A DNA stretch of 64,000 bases from Klebsiella michiganensis (GTDB lineage: Bacteria > Pseudomonadota > Gammaproteobacteria > Enterobacterales > Enterobacteriaceae): assembly GCA_000963575.1 (NCBI GenBank), contig CP011077.1:124001-188000 (forward strand), written 5' to 3'. The notes below the pieces were generated by a model, which did not search any database, was not told where the DNA came from, and was given only the letters and a program-made list of their open reading frames with translations. Below, piece by piece: positions 1-14,750 of the stretch (position 1 is the first letter of the stretch; the number at the start of each line of letters is the position of its first letter). A program made the translations under genes and the position numbers.

Positions 1-1832
<1,832 letters not shown>

Positions 1833-1919
1833 ACAACACCGAAGGTGTTTTTAGAGAGATTTTCAGCTTAGTTCAGGATTAGATTGATGGTCACGGGAGT
1901 GACGGTCAATGACAGAATT

Positions 1920-2039
1920 TGCCTGGCGGCCGTAGCGCGGTGGTCCCACCTGACCCCATGCCGAACTCAGAAGTGAAACGCCGTAGCGCCGATGGTAGTG
2001 TGGGGTCTCCCCATGCGAGAGTAGGGAACTGCCAGGCAT
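1920..2039 (+). rRNA. rrf: 5S ribosomal RNA
   Basis: A 120-nt block beginning TGCCTGGCGGCCGTAGCGCG and ending with GAACTGCCAGGCAT. The two ends pair as 5S helix I, and the sequence agrees almost base for base with enterobacterial 5S rRNA. It lies 87 nt after the 23S 3' end, in the usual 23S-5S order. No tRNA gene is visible between the two rRNAs or after the 5S. Confidence 0.98.
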
Positions 2040-2052
2040 CAAATTAAGCAAT

Positions 2053-2087
2053 AACCCCGACCGAAAGGCCGGGGTTTTTTGCTTTCT
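2053..2087 (+). terminator. rRNA operon intrinsic terminator
   Basis: A GC-rich hairpin (CCCCGACC, GAAA loop, GGCCGGGG) followed by TTTTTT, directly after the 5S gene. This is the classical rrn intrinsic terminator form. Confidence 0.93.
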
Positions 2088-2251
2088 GACGATCTCTAAA
2101 AAATGCCCGGCCCTCCTGACAGAAATAGCCAAATAAACCACTACATTGTTTATAAACGGCATCATTCTCTATCGTCACCCATAGTTCTTAAATGAAACAT
2201 TTTCACCTTTTCGCTTCAGACTCGACATTGATCCCTAAACTCGGTATCGTC

Positions 2252-2283
2252 AGCTGTCTGGATGTCTAAACGTTTAAACGTAT
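2252..2283 (+). promoter_or_regulatory. MetJ operator: four tandem met boxes upstream of metA
   Basis: Four adjacent 8-bp units (AGCTGTCT, GGATGTCT, AAACGTTT, AAACGTAT) resemble the met-box consensus AGACGTCT. They end 19 bp before the metA start. MetJ with S-adenosylmethionine is known to repress metA through such arrays in E. coli. The assignment rests on the matching arrangement; binding is inferred. Confidence 0.85.
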
Positions 2284-2302
2284 GCTTTGAGGATATAAGG
2301 TT

Positions 2303-3232
2303 ATGCCGATTCGGGTGCAGGACGAGCTACCAGCCGTCAATTTCCTGCGTGAAGAAAACGTCTTTGTGATGACATCATCGCGCGCCAGCAATCAGGAAAT
2401 ACGTCCGTTAAAGGTACTGATCCTGAATCTGATGCCGAAGAAAATTGAGACGGAAAACCAGTTCCTGCGGCTGCTCTCCAACTCTCCACTGCAGGTGGAT
2501 ATCCAGCTGCTGCGTATCGACAGCCGTGAATCTCGCAATACGCCCAGCGAGCATCTCAATAATTTTTACTGCAATTTTGATGATATTAAACACGACAACT
2601 ATGACGGATTGATCGTCACCGGGGCGCCACTTGGGCTGGTTGAATTCAATGATGTGGCTTACTGGCCGCAGATCCAGCAGGTGCTGGAATGGGCCAAAGA
2701 TCATGTCACCTCGACGCTGTTTGTCTGCTGGGCCGTCCAGGCCGCGCTGAATATTTTATATGGTATTCCTAAACAAACCCGGGATGAAAAACTTTCTGGC
2801 GTCTACGAGCACCATGTTACTCAGCCCCATGCTTTGCTGACGCGCGGGTTTGATGATTCATTCCTGGCGCCTCACTCTCGTTATGCTGATTTCCCTGCGC
2901 AACTGATCCGGGACTACACCGATCTGGAGATCTTTGCCGAAACGGAACAGGGAGATGCTTATCTGTTTGGCAGCAGGGATAAGCGTATTGCGTTTGTGAC
3001 CGGCCACCCGGAATATGACGCGCTGACGCTGTCCGGTGAGTACTTCCGCGATGTCGATGCGGGGCTTCAGCCCGAAGTGCCGTATAACTACTTCCCGGGC
3101 AACGATCCGGCGAAAAAACCTCACGCGACCTGGCGCAGCCATGGCAATTTGCTGTTCACCAACTGGCTGAACTATTACGTCTACCAGATTACACCGTTCG
3201 ACCTGCGCCATATGAATCCGACGCTCGATTAA
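2303..3232 (+). CDS. metA: Homoserine O-succinyltransferase
   Basis: Transfers succinate from succinyl-CoA to homoserine, the first committed step of methionine synthesis in the cytosol. The 309-residue protein has the length of E. coli MetA and is near-identical to it in core motifs. The catalytic cysteine is C142 in FVCWAVQAALN, and the histidine and glutamate of the triad lie in VTGHPEYD near residue 235. The ATG follows an AGGATATAAGG ribosome-binding region. The gene is preceded by tandem met boxes and followed by its own terminator, so it is monocistronic and probably repressed by MetJ. Nothing unusual is seen. Confidence 0.98.
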   Translation: MPIRVQDELPAVNFLREENVFVMTSSRASNQEIRPLKVLILNLMPKKIETENQFLRLLSNSPLQVDIQLLRIDSRESRNTPSEHLNNFYCNFDDIKHDNYDGLIVTGAPLGLVEFNDVAYWPQIQQVLEWAKDHVTSTLFVCWAVQAALNILYGIPKQTRDEKLSGVYEHHVTQPHALLTRGFDDSFLAPHSRYADFPAQLIRDYTDLEIFAETEQGDAYLFGSRDKRIAFVTGHPEYDALTLSGEYFRDVDAGLQPEVPYNYFPGNDPAKKPHATWRSHGNLLFTNWLNYYVYQITPFDLRHMNPTLD

Positions 3233-3252
3233 GCGTTTCAGCTTCCCATCCC

Positions 3253-3278
3253 AGGCGCTTTCGGCGCCTTTTTTTTAT
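3253..3278 (+). terminator. metA intrinsic terminator
   Basis: Hairpin AGGCGC-tttcg-GCGCCT followed by eight T residues, 21 bp after the metA stop codon. Confidence 0.92.
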
Positions 3279-3353
3279 TCTGAAAATCACTTCCCTCCCA
3301 GTTCAAACTTTAATTTCATAAATATCAATGCGATAAATCAATTTAAAATCAAA

Positions 3354-3375
3354 AATGGAAATTGTTTTTGATTTT
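3354..3375 (+). promoter_or_regulatory. IclR operator upstream of aceB
   Basis: ATGGAAATTGTTTTTGAT lies about 105 bp before aceB. It is the same sequence that forms the IclR-binding site upstream of aceB in E. coli, and the surrounding AT-rich bases are also conserved. Since iclR is retained just downstream of aceK, repression of aceBAK by IclR is very likely. Confidence 0.8.
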
Positions 3376-3477
3376 AAAAATTCATGAAGTAGTCTTAATT
3401 CTGTTGCATGAAAACTGCACAGCCGTGCGCGATTCACTTTTGGCCGTCTCGACGGGATAAGACGAAGGAGTAACCGA

Positions 3478-5076
3478 ATGACACAACAGACAGTTAGCGA
3501 AGAGCTGGCCTTTAGCCAGCCGTTTGGCGAGCAAGAGAAGCAGATCCTCACGCCGGAAGCCGTAGAATTCCTCAGCGATCTGGTGGGCCGCTTTACCCCA
3601 CAGCGCAACAAGCTGCTGGCATCTCGCATTGCTGAACAGCAGGCCATCGACGGCGGAAAGCTTCCTGATTTTAATTCGGAAACCGATTCCATTCGTAAAA
3701 GTGACTGGCAGATTCGGGGTATTCCTCAGGATCTGCTCGACCGCAGGGTAGAAATTACCGGGCCGGTTGAACGCAAGATGGTGATCAACGCGCTGAATGC
3801 TAACGTAAAAGTCTTTATGGCTGACTTTGAAGATTCCCTGGCCCCAAGCTGGAGTAAAGTGATCGACGGCCAAATCAACCTGCGTGATGCGATTACCGGC
3901 ACTATAAGCTGGACAAACGAGGCAGGAAAAATCTATCAGCTGAAGCCAGACCCGGCGGTACTGGTTTGTCGCGTGCGCGGTTTGCATCTGCCTGAAAAAC
4001 ATGTGACCTGGCGCGGGGAAGCTATTCCGGGCAGTCTGTTCGACTTCGGGCTCTATTTCTTCCACAACGTGGATGCCCTGCTGGCCAAAGGCAGTGGTCC
4101 CTATTTTTACCTGCCAAAAACACAGTCATGGCAGGAGGCGGCCTGGTGGAGCGAAGTATTCAGCTTTACGGAGGATCGCTTCGATCTGCCACGCGGCACC
4201 ATTAAAGCGACTTTACTGATTGAAACGCTGCCTGCTGTCTTCCAGATGGATGAGATCCTGCACGCCCTGAAAGATCACATTGTGGGTCTGAACTGCGGGC
4301 GCTGGGATTACATTTTCAGCTACATCAAAACCCTGAAAAACCATCCGGATCGCGTCCTGCCGGACAGACAATCCGTGACGATGGATAAGCCTTTCCTGAA
4401 TGCTTACTCGCGCCTGCTGATCAAAACCTGTCATCGTCGCGGTGCGTTTGCGATGGGCGGCATGGCGGCCTTTATCCCGAGCAAAGACAGCGCGCGCAAT
4501 GAATGGGTGCTGAACAAAGTCAAAGCGGACAAAGAGATGGAGGCCAACAACGGCCATGATGGTACCTGGATTGCGCATCCGGGCCTTGCGGACACGGTTG
4601 GGGAGGTATTTGGCAAAGCGCTGGGTGAGCGCCAGAACCAGCTGGATATCAGCCGCAGCGAAGATGCGCCCATTACAGCCGCCCAGCTGCTTGAGCCTTG
4701 CCCCGGCGAACGCACTGAAGAAGGCATGCGCGCCAACATCCGCGTTGCGGTGCAGTACATCGAGGCGTGGATCTCTGGCAACGGCTGCGTGCCTATCTAC
4801 GGGCTGATGGAAGATGCCGCGACCGCTGAAATTTCCCGTACTTCCATCTGGCAATGGATCCACCACCAGAAGACGCTGAGTAACGGCCAGACCGTGACGA
4901 AAGCGCTGTTCCGCCAGATGCTTGCCGAAGAGATGTTGGTGATTCAGGACGAGCTGGGCGACCAGCGTTTTAGCCAGGGACGCTTCGATGAAGCTGCGCG
5001 GCTGATGGAACAAATTACCACCTCAGAAGAGTTAATCGACTTCCTGACGCTGCCGGGCTACCGCCTGCTTGCCTGA
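3478..5076 (+). CDS. aceB: Malate synthase A
   Basis: Condenses glyoxylate with acetyl-CoA to malate, the second step of the glyoxylate shunt used for growth on acetate. The 532 residues match the 533-residue E. coli enzyme along the whole length, including the TIM-barrel segment with ETLPAVFQMDEILHALKDH and the C-terminal lid. The ATG follows AAGGAG at the usual spacing. It is the first gene of the aceBAK operon, 32 bp before aceA, and lies downstream of the IclR operator. Confidence 0.98.
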   Translation: MTQQTVSEELAFSQPFGEQEKQILTPEAVEFLSDLVGRFTPQRNKLLASRIAEQQAIDGGKLPDFNSETDSIRKSDWQIRGIPQDLLDRRVEITGPVERKMVINALNANVKVFMADFEDSLAPSWSKVIDGQINLRDAITGTISWTNEAGKIYQLKPDPAVLVCRVRGLHLPEKHVTWRGEAIPGSLFDFGLYFFHNVDALLAKGSGPYFYLPKTQSWQEAAWWSEVFSFTEDRFDLPRGTIKATLLIETLPAVFQMDEILHALKDHIVGLNCGRWDYIFSYIKTLKNHPDRVLPDRQSVTMDKPFLNAYSRLLIKTCHRRGAFAMGGMAAFIPSKDSARNEWVLNKVKADKEMEANNGHDGTWIAHPGLADTVGEVFGKALGERQNQLDISRSEDAPITAAQLLEPCPGERTEEGMRANIRVAVQYIEAWISGNGCVPIYGLMEDAATAEISRTSIWQWIHHQKTLSNGQTVTKALFRQMLAEEMLVIQDELGDQRFSQGRFDEAARLMEQITTSEELIDFLTLPGYRLLA

Positions 5077-5108
5077 ACCTAACCCTATAAAAAAATGGAG
5101 CATCTGAA

Positions 5109-6416
5109 ATGAAAACCTCTCGTAGCCAACAGATTCAACAAGTACAACAAGAATGGACACAGCCGCGTTGGGAAGGCATTCAGCGTACCTATAGCGCAGA
5201 AGACGTGGTGAAACTGCGCGGTTCGCTGACCCCGGAATGTACCCTGGCACAGCACGGGGCGGCTAAACTCTGGCGCCTGCTGCACGGTGAGTCGAAAAAA
5301 GGCTACGTCAACAGTCTGGGGGCATTAACCGGCGGCCAGGCCTTGCAGCAGGCTAAAGCCGGCATCGAAGCCATTTATCTCTCCGGCTGGCAGGTTGCGG
5401 CGGACGCTAACCTGGCGTCCAGCATGTACCCGGATCAGTCCCTCTACCCGGCTAACTCCGTTCCTGCGGTAGTCGATCGGATCAACAATAGCTTCCAGCG
5501 CGCGGATCAGATCCAGTGGGCATCCAATATTGAACCGGGCGATCCACGCCACGTTGACTACTTCCTGCCGATCGTTGCCGATGCAGAGGCGGGTTTTGGC
5601 GGCGTGCTGAACGCCTTCGAACTGATGAAGTCGATGATTCAGGCCGGTGCCGCTGCGGTGCACTTTGAAGACCAGCTTGCCTCGGTGAAAAAGTGTGGTC
5701 ACATGGGCGGGAAAGTATTAGTCCCGACTCAGGAGGCTATTCAGAAGCTGATTGCTGCTCGCCTGGCGGCTGACGTGATGGGGGTTCCTACGCTGCTGAT
5801 CGCCCGTACCGATGCCGATGCTGCGGACCTGATTACCTCCGACTGTGATGAATACGACCGCGAATTTATCACCGGTGAGCGTACCCAGGAAGGTTTCTAC
5901 CGCACCCGCGCTGGCATTGAGCAGGCTATCAGCCGCGGCCTGGCCTACGCGCCTTATGCCGACCTGGTGTGGTGTGAAACCTCTAAACCCGACCTGGACC
6001 AGGCCCGTCGCTTTGCGCAAGCCATTCACGCTCGCTTCCCGGGCAAACTGCTGGCCTACAACTGTTCGCCGTCGTTTAACTGGAAGAAGAACCTCGATGA
6101 CAAAACCATCGCCTGCTTCCAGCAAGAGCTATCGGACATGGGCTACAAATACCAGTTCATCACCCTGGCGGGGATCCACAGCATGTGGTTCAACATGTTC
6201 GACCTGGCGCACTCTTATGCGCAGGGTGAGGGGATGCGCCACTATGTTGAGAAGGTACAGCAGCCTGAATTTGCCGCCGCTTCCGAAGGCTACACCTTCG
6301 TTTCTCACCAGCAAGAAGTGGGCACCGGCTACTTCGACCGCGTAACCACCATCATCCAGGGCGGCGCTTCTTCCGTTACGGCGCTCACCGGTTCGACTGA
6401 AGAAGAGCAGTTCTGA
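5109..6416 (+). CDS. aceA: Isocitrate lyase
   Basis: Cleaves isocitrate to succinate and glyoxylate, the branch-point reaction of the glyoxylate shunt. The protein has 435 residues, as in E. coli. The signature KKCGHMGGK carries the catalytic cysteine at residue 196, and the metal-binding aspartates lie in PIVADAEAGFGG. It is translated from an ATG preceded by AATGGAGCATC. It is second in aceBAK and separated from aceK by a stable hairpin, which fits the known sharp drop of expression between aceA and aceK. Confidence 0.98.
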   Translation: MKTSRSQQIQQVQQEWTQPRWEGIQRTYSAEDVVKLRGSLTPECTLAQHGAAKLWRLLHGESKKGYVNSLGALTGGQALQQAKAGIEAIYLSGWQVAADANLASSMYPDQSLYPANSVPAVVDRINNSFQRADQIQWASNIEPGDPRHVDYFLPIVADAEAGFGGVLNAFELMKSMIQAGAAAVHFEDQLASVKKCGHMGGKVLVPTQEAIQKLIAARLAADVMGVPTLLIARTDADAADLITSDCDEYDREFITGERTQEGFYRTRAGIEQAISRGLAYAPYADLVWCETSKPDLDQARRFAQAIHARFPGKLLAYNCSPSFNWKKNLDDKTIACFQQELSDMGYKYQFITLAGIHSMWFNMFDLAHSYAQGEGMRHYVEKVQQPEFAAASEGYTFVSHQQEVGTGYFDRVTTIIQGGASSVTALTGSTEEEQF

Positions 6417-6425
6417 TCCTAAAAT

Positions 6426-6447
6426 CCCTCTCCTCACCGGGAGAGGG
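6426..6447 (+). repeat. Hairpin in the aceA-aceK intergenic region
   Basis: CCCTCTCC and GGAGAGGG pair across a short loop, with no T run after the stem, so it is more likely an mRNA-processing or attenuating hairpin than a full terminator. The aceA-aceK gap of E. coli also holds stem-loops that keep AceK synthesis far below AceA. The arm sequence resembles the element flanking the malE-malF array and the hairpin after tyrB in this window. Confidence 0.75.
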
Positions 6448-6465
6448 AAAACAGCGGAGATGCCA

Positions 6466-8208
6466 ATGACGCGTGGCCTGGAACTTCTCATTGCCCACAC
6501 CATACTGCAGGGGTTCGACGCGCAATACGGTCGATTTCTCGAGGTCACCGCGGGTGCCCAGCAGCGTTTTGAACAGGCTGACTGGCACGCCGTTCAGCAG
6601 GCGATGAAAAGCCGCATCAACCTGTACGATCACCACGTAGGTCTCGTCGTAGAACAGCTTCGCTGCATTACCGGCGGGCAGAATACCGACGCGGCCTTTT
6701 TACTGCGTGTCAAAGAGCAATACACCCGCTTGCTGCCGGATTACCCGCGTTTTGAAATTGCCGAAAGCTTTTTTAATTCTGTCTATTGTCGGCTCTTCGA
6801 CCACCGCTCGCTTACTCCCGAGCGGCTTTTTATCTTCAGCTCGCAGGCGGGCAAGCAGCTTCGACCGCTGCCTCGCCCGCTGGCAAAAACTTTTTCCCCG
6901 GAGCTGGGCTGGACGACGTTGCTCACTACCTTGCTCTCCGATCTCCCGCTGCGTCTGCCCTGGCAGGATGTGGCGAGGGATGTTGGTTTCATCCTCGCCC
7001 ATCTACATGAAACGTTCGGCGCAGAAACGTTGCGGACGGCCACGCTGGAAGTGGCTAATGAACTGTTTTATCGAAATAAAGCCGCCTGGCTGGTTGGTAA
7101 ACTGGTTTTGCCTGCAGGAAAAATCCCCTTTTTGTTGCCGATTCATCGCACCGATGATGGCCGGTTAATGGTGGACACCTGCCTGACCAGCTCGCCCGAA
7201 GCCAGTATCGTTTTTGGTTTTGCGCGTTCCTATTTCATGGTTTATGCCCCTTTCCCCGCCGCGCTTGTCGAATGGCTACGCGAGATTTTACCGGGCAAAA
7301 CTACCGCCGAACTGTATATGGCGATCGGCTGCCAGAAACACGGCAAAACCGAAAGCTATCGCGAGTATTTGACCTACATTCACAGCACGGCCGAGCAGTT
7401 TATTGAGGCACCCGGCATACGCGGTATGGTGATGCTGGTGTTCACGCTGCCGGGCTTTGATCGCGTGTTTAAAGTGATAAAAGACAAATTCGCACCGCAG
7501 AAAGAAGTCACCGCTGAAAGGGTCCGCGCCTGCTACCAGTTGGTAAAAGAGCACGACCGTGTGGGGCGCATGGCGGATACCCAGGAGTTTGAAAACTTCG
7601 TGCTGAATAAGCGGCAAATAAGCCCCGATCTCATGGCGCTGTTGCGGGAAGAAGTTCCTGAAAAACTGACCGATCTTGGCGACCGCATTGCCATCAGCCA
7701 TCTTTACATCGAGCGGCGAATGGTGCCGCTTAATCTGTGGCTGGAGCAGGTAGAAGGCCAGCAGCTAAGGGATGCGGTGGAAGAGTACGGCAACGCGATT
7801 CGTCAGCTGGCGGCGGCCAATATCTTCCCCGGTGATATGCTGTTTAAAAACTTTGGCGTGACGCGCCACGGGCGAGTGGTGTTCTACGATTACGATGAAA
7901 TTTGCTATATGACCGAGGTGAATTTCCGGGATATTCCGCCGCCTCGTTACCCTGAAGATGAACTCTCTTCAGAGCCGTGGTACAGCATCTCGCCGGGAGA
8001 TGTCTTTCCGGAAGAGTTCCGTCACTATCTTTGCGCGGACAAGCGCATTCGCCCGCTATTCGATGAAATGCATGCCGACCTGTTCCGCGCCGACTTTTGG
8101 CGAGCTTTGCAAACCCGCATCCGTGATGGCTATGTCGAAGATGTTTATGCTTATCGCCGCCGCCAGCGCTTTAGCCAGCGGTTTGGGGAAGTGAAGCGAG
8201 CGGGCTAA
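6466..8208 (+). CDS. aceK: Isocitrate dehydrogenase kinase/phosphatase
   Basis: Bifunctional enzyme that phosphorylates and dephosphorylates isocitrate dehydrogenase, switching carbon between the TCA cycle and the glyoxylate shunt. About 580 residues, similar to the 578-residue E. coli protein, with the conserved core (NELFYRNKAAWLVGKL, LPIHRTDDG, GDMLFKNFGVTRHGRVVFYDYDE in segments). Two in-frame ATGs exist at 6460 and 6466. GGAG at 6456-6459 is adjacent to the first but six bases from the second, so I prefer 6466. The stretch around residues 125-175 is more diverged from E. coli than the rest. The 3' end overlaps iclR tail-to-tail by 4 bp. Confidence 0.96.
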   Translation: MTRGLELLIAHTILQGFDAQYGRFLEVTAGAQQRFEQADWHAVQQAMKSRINLYDHHVGLVVEQLRCITGGQNTDAAFLLRVKEQYTRLLPDYPRFEIAESFFNSVYCRLFDHRSLTPERLFIFSSQAGKQLRPLPRPLAKTFSPELGWTTLLTTLLSDLPLRLPWQDVARDVGFILAHLHETFGAETLRTATLEVANELFYRNKAAWLVGKLVLPAGKIPFLLPIHRTDDGRLMVDTCLTSSPEASIVFGFARSYFMVYAPFPAALVEWLREILPGKTTAELYMAIGCQKHGKTESYREYLTYIHSTAEQFIEAPGIRGMVMLVFTLPGFDRVFKVIKDKFAPQKEVTAERVRACYQLVKEHDRVGRMADTQEFENFVLNKRQISPDLMALLREEVPEKLTDLGDRIAISHLYIERRMVPLNLWLEQVEGQQLRDAVEEYGNAIRQLAAANIFPGDMLFKNFGVTRHGRVVFYDYDEICYMTEVNFRDIPPPRYPEDELSSEPWYSISPGDVFPEEFRHYLCADKRIRPLFDEMHADLFRADFWRALQTRIRDGYVEDVYAYRRRQRFSQRFGEVKRAG

Positions 8209-9038
8209 CGCCCGCCGCCGTAAGCCAGAGTAATTTCCTTCGCAGCCTTAATGACCAACGCCCCCAGCTCCGTCACGCGGTCATCGGTGATGCGTGAAAT
8301 TGGGCCGGAAATGGAGATCGCGGCAAAGGCCTCATGGTGTTCATCATAGATGCACGAGGCTACGCAGCGTAGCCCCAGGGCATGTTCTTCATCGTCAAAC
8401 GAGTAACCACGCTTGCGGGTTTGCGCTAAATCTTCTTTTAAATGCAGCGGCGAAGTCAGCGTTGCCGGCGTGTAGCTGTGCAGGCCTTTGCGGTGCAGCA
8501 GACCGGCCAGTTCGTCGTCGTCCAGCTGGGCCAGAAATGCCTTGCCCGCGCCGGACGCGTGCATCGGCAGTTTGCCGCCAATAGGCGCCGACATACGCAT
8601 CAGCTGCGTGCACTGAACCTGGTCGATAATAATCGCCTGATGATCGCTCTTGTCGAGCACCGCGAGGTTGACGGTTTCACCGGAGGCTTCCATCAGTTTG
8701 CGCAGAATAGGGTGCACGATGGCCAACAGGTTACGACTTTGCAGGAAGCTGCTGCCGACGACAAAAGCATGTGCCCCAATCGTCCAGTGGCCCAGGTCGC
8801 CCACCTGATGCACAAAGCCTAACTGCTGCATTGTGGTGAGCAGGCGGTGGGTTGTGGAGTTGGGCAAACCGGCCTGCTGGGCAAGCTCGGTAAGCGCCAC
8901 GCTACCGTGAGATTCGGCAATCCACTCCAGCAGCTTAAGGCCGCGGGTCAGGGACTGCACTTGCCCGGTAGCAGCCGGAGCCGCAGCGGCTGAGGCGCGG
9001 GGTTTCTTACCTCGTTTAGCGGGGACTGTAGCAACCAT
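8205..9038 (-). CDS. iclR: Acetate operon transcriptional repressor IclR
   Basis: IclR-family DNA-binding repressor of aceBAK. It has an N-terminal winged helix-turn-helix (around residues 28-90, with SLTRGLKLLEWIAE and LPNSTTHRLLTTMQQLGF) and a C-terminal GAF-like effector domain ending ITLAYGGGR. The 277 residues are close to E. coli IclR (274). It is convergent with aceK, overlapping 4 bp, and divergent from metH. The alanine-rich linker near the N-terminus (residues 12-25) is longer than in E. coli. Confidence 0.97.
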   Translation of the reverse strand: MVATVPAKRGKKPRASAAAAPAATGQVQSLTRGLKLLEWIAESHGSVALTELAQQAGLPNSTTHRLLTTMQQLGFVHQVGDLGHWTIGAHAFVVGSSFLQSRNLLAIVHPILRKLMEASGETVNLAVLDKSDHQAIIIDQVQCTQLMRMSAPIGGKLPMHASGAGKAFLAQLDDDELAGLLHRKGLHSYTPATLTSPLHLKEDLAQTRKRGYSFDDEEHALGLRCVASCIYDEHHEAFAAISISGPISRITDDRVTELGALVIKAAKEITLAYGGGR

Positions 9039-9230
9039 ACTGGACTCCTTTTTCGTATCGTGGAAATCATTTTCGTTTTATTTGGCGAATTTGCAACCGC
9101 TACTCAGACTGATCGGAGGAGTGATGCTGAACATCTCTCATGTTCCCGACGTGCGGCTTTTACGACCCTATAGATTGTGCAAGTATGGGATGGCATATCC
9201 GTCAGGCAGGGAAAACAGGTGGGAGTGAGC

Positions 9231-12914
<3,684 letters not shown>

Positions 12915-12946
12915 CTCACAAACCTGTTATCTTTCCTTACAACTTA

Positions 12947-12976
12947 CAAGGCGCTCTGGGGGCGCCTTGTCTCTTT
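12947..12976 (+). terminator. metH terminator
   Basis: CAAGGCGC and GCGCCTTG form an 8-bp stem 33 bp after metH, followed by the moderately T-rich TCTCTTTATT. Confidence 0.75.
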
Positions 12977-13058
12977 ATTGAAGTTAACCCCTTATACTGA
13001 AGGATGGTGGCTATTTTTGCCTCAGGAACCCTAAAAACCATAAGGAGAACAAGAATCC

Positions 13059-14690
13059 GTGCTGACCTTGTTACACCTGCTGTCCGCCGTTTCGCTGCTG
13101 GTCTGGGGGACGCACATTGTGCGTACCGGGATCATGCGCGTTTATGGTGCCAACCTGCGCAGCGTGCTTAGCCACAGCGTAGAAAAGAAACCGCTCGCCT
13201 TCTGCGCCGGGATCGGTGTTACCGCGCTGGTGCAGAGCAGTAATGCCACCACCATGCTGGTGACCTCGTTCGTTGCCCAGGATCTGGTGGCGCTCGCTCC
13301 TGCGCTGGTGATTGTGCTGGGGGCTGATGTGGGTACCGCGCTAATGGCGCGTGTCCTGACCTTCGATCTCTCATGGCTTTCGCCGCTGCTGATTTTCATC
13401 GGCGTTATCTTCTTCCTCAGCCGCAAGCAGACCCGTGCCGGGCAGCTTGGCCGCGTGGGCATTGGCCTGGGCCTGATTCTGCTGGCGCTTGAGCTGATTG
13501 TGGGGGCCGTCACGCCGATTACTCAGGCGAACGGCGTCCAGGTGATCTTCGCTTCCCTGACCGGCGATATCATGCTCGACGCGCTGATTGGGGCGATGTT
13601 CGCCATCATCAGCTACTCCAGCCTCGCGGCGGTTCTGCTGACGGCCACGCTGACCTCCACCGGCGTAATTTCGTTTGATGTGGCGCTGTGCCTGGTTATC
13701 GGGGCCAACCTCGGCTCCGGGCTGCTGGCGATGATCAATAACAGCGCTGCCAATGCTGCGGCCCGCCGCGTGGCGCTGGGTAGCCTGCTGTTCAAGCTGG
13801 TGGGCAGTCTGCTGGTGCTGCCGTTCGTGCATGTCCTGGCCCGGCTGATGCACCACCTGCCGCTGCCGGAATCTGAGCTGGTTATCTACTTCCACGTGTT
13901 CTACAACCTGATTCGTTGCCTGGTGATGGTGCCCTTTGCCGAACCGATGGCGCGCTTCTGCCGTCGGGTGATCGGCGAAGCGCCGGAAGTCGATGCCCGG
14001 ATGAAGCCGAAGCACCTCGACCCGACGGCGCTGGATACTCCCGCGCTGGGGTTGTCCAACGCCGCGCGTGAAACCCTGAGAATGGGCGACGTGCTGGAGC
14101 AAATGCTGGAAACCTGGAGCAAGGTGATGCACGGCGAGCCGCGTCAGGAAAAAGAGCTGCGCAAGCTGGCCGACGACGTGGATGTGCTGTATACCGCCAT
14201 CAAACTCTACCTCGCGCAGATGCCGAAGGAAGATCTGGCTGAAATGGAATCGCGTCGCTGGGCAGAAATCATCGAAATGTCGCTTAACCTGGAGCAGGCG
14301 GCAGACATCATCGAACGTATGGGCAGCGAAGTGGCGGATAAATCTCTTGCCGCGCGCCGGGCTTTCTCGCCGGACGGCCTGACCGAGCTGGATAACCTGC
14401 TCCAGCAGCTGATCAGCAACCTGCAGCTGAGCCTGTCGGTGTTCTTCTCGAGCGACCTGGGCAGTGCCCGCCGGCTGCGCCGGAACAAACACCGCTTCCG
14501 CATCATGAACCGCCGCTACTCCCATGCCCACGTCGATCGCCTGCACCAGCAGAACGTGCAGAGCATCGAGACCAGCTCGCTGCACCTCGGGCTGCTGGGG
14601 GACATGAAACGCCTGAATTCGCTGTTCTGTTCCGTCGCCTACAGCGTGCTGGACCAGCCGGACGATGACGACGAGCGGGATGAGTATTGA
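13059..14690 (+). CDS. yjbB: Na/Pi-cotransporter family protein YjbB (inorganic phosphate export)
   Basis: Inner-membrane protein of the NptA/PNaS family. The N-terminal half holds the two inverted repeats with the QSSNATTML and SYSSLAAVLL motifs typical of the family, in about eight hydrophobic segments. The C-terminal half (from about residue 320) is a helical PhoU-like domain. In E. coli YjbB exports phosphate. The start is GTG at 13059, after AAGGAGAAC. The 543 residues match the family. Its stop codon overlaps the -35 region of the downstream ccdAB promoter. Confidence 0.93.
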   Translation: MLTLLHLLSAVSLLVWGTHIVRTGIMRVYGANLRSVLSHSVEKKPLAFCAGIGVTALVQSSNATTMLVTSFVAQDLVALAPALVIVLGADVGTALMARVLTFDLSWLSPLLIFIGVIFFLSRKQTRAGQLGRVGIGLGLILLALELIVGAVTPITQANGVQVIFASLTGDIMLDALIGAMFAIISYSSLAAVLLTATLTSTGVISFDVALCLVIGANLGSGLLAMINNSAANAAARRVALGSLLFKLVGSLLVLPFVHVLARLMHHLPLPESELVIYFHVFYNLIRCLVMVPFAEPMARFCRRVIGEAPEVDARMKPKHLDPTALDTPALGLSNAARETLRMGDVLEQMLETWSKVMHGEPRQEKELRKLADDVDVLYTAIKLYLAQMPKEDLAEMESRRWAEIIEMSLNLEQAADIIERMGSEVADKSLAARRAFSPDGLTELDNLLQQLISNLQLSLSVFFSSDLGSARRLRRNKHRFRIMNRRYSHAHVDRLHQQNVQSIETSSLHLGLLGDMKRLNSLFCSVAYSVLDQPDDDDERDEY

Positions 14691-14738
14691 TCGTTAACCC
14701 GGCATCGCTCTATAATTGAACAATGTATGCGCATTGTT
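14687..14738 (+). promoter_or_regulatory. ccdAB promoter and operator-like inverted repeat
   Basis: TTGATC (14687-14692) and TATAAT (14711-14716), 18 bp apart, form a sigma70 promoter. Just downstream, AACAATG and CATTGTT make a perfect 7-bp inverted repeat with 6-bp spacing (14719-14738) covering the expected transcription start. Type II toxin-antitoxin operons are usually autorepressed at such a site. The repression is inferred. Confidence 0.7.
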
Positions 14739-14750
14739 ATGGGGGTTAAT

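Noticed and set aside
9039..9230. Cobalamin riboswitch upstream of metH
   Set aside because: No B12-box sequence and the leader is too short.
14727..14750. Upstream start codons for ccdA
   Set aside because: They fall in the operator and directly at the predicted transcription start; ATG 14751 has a better ribosome-binding site.
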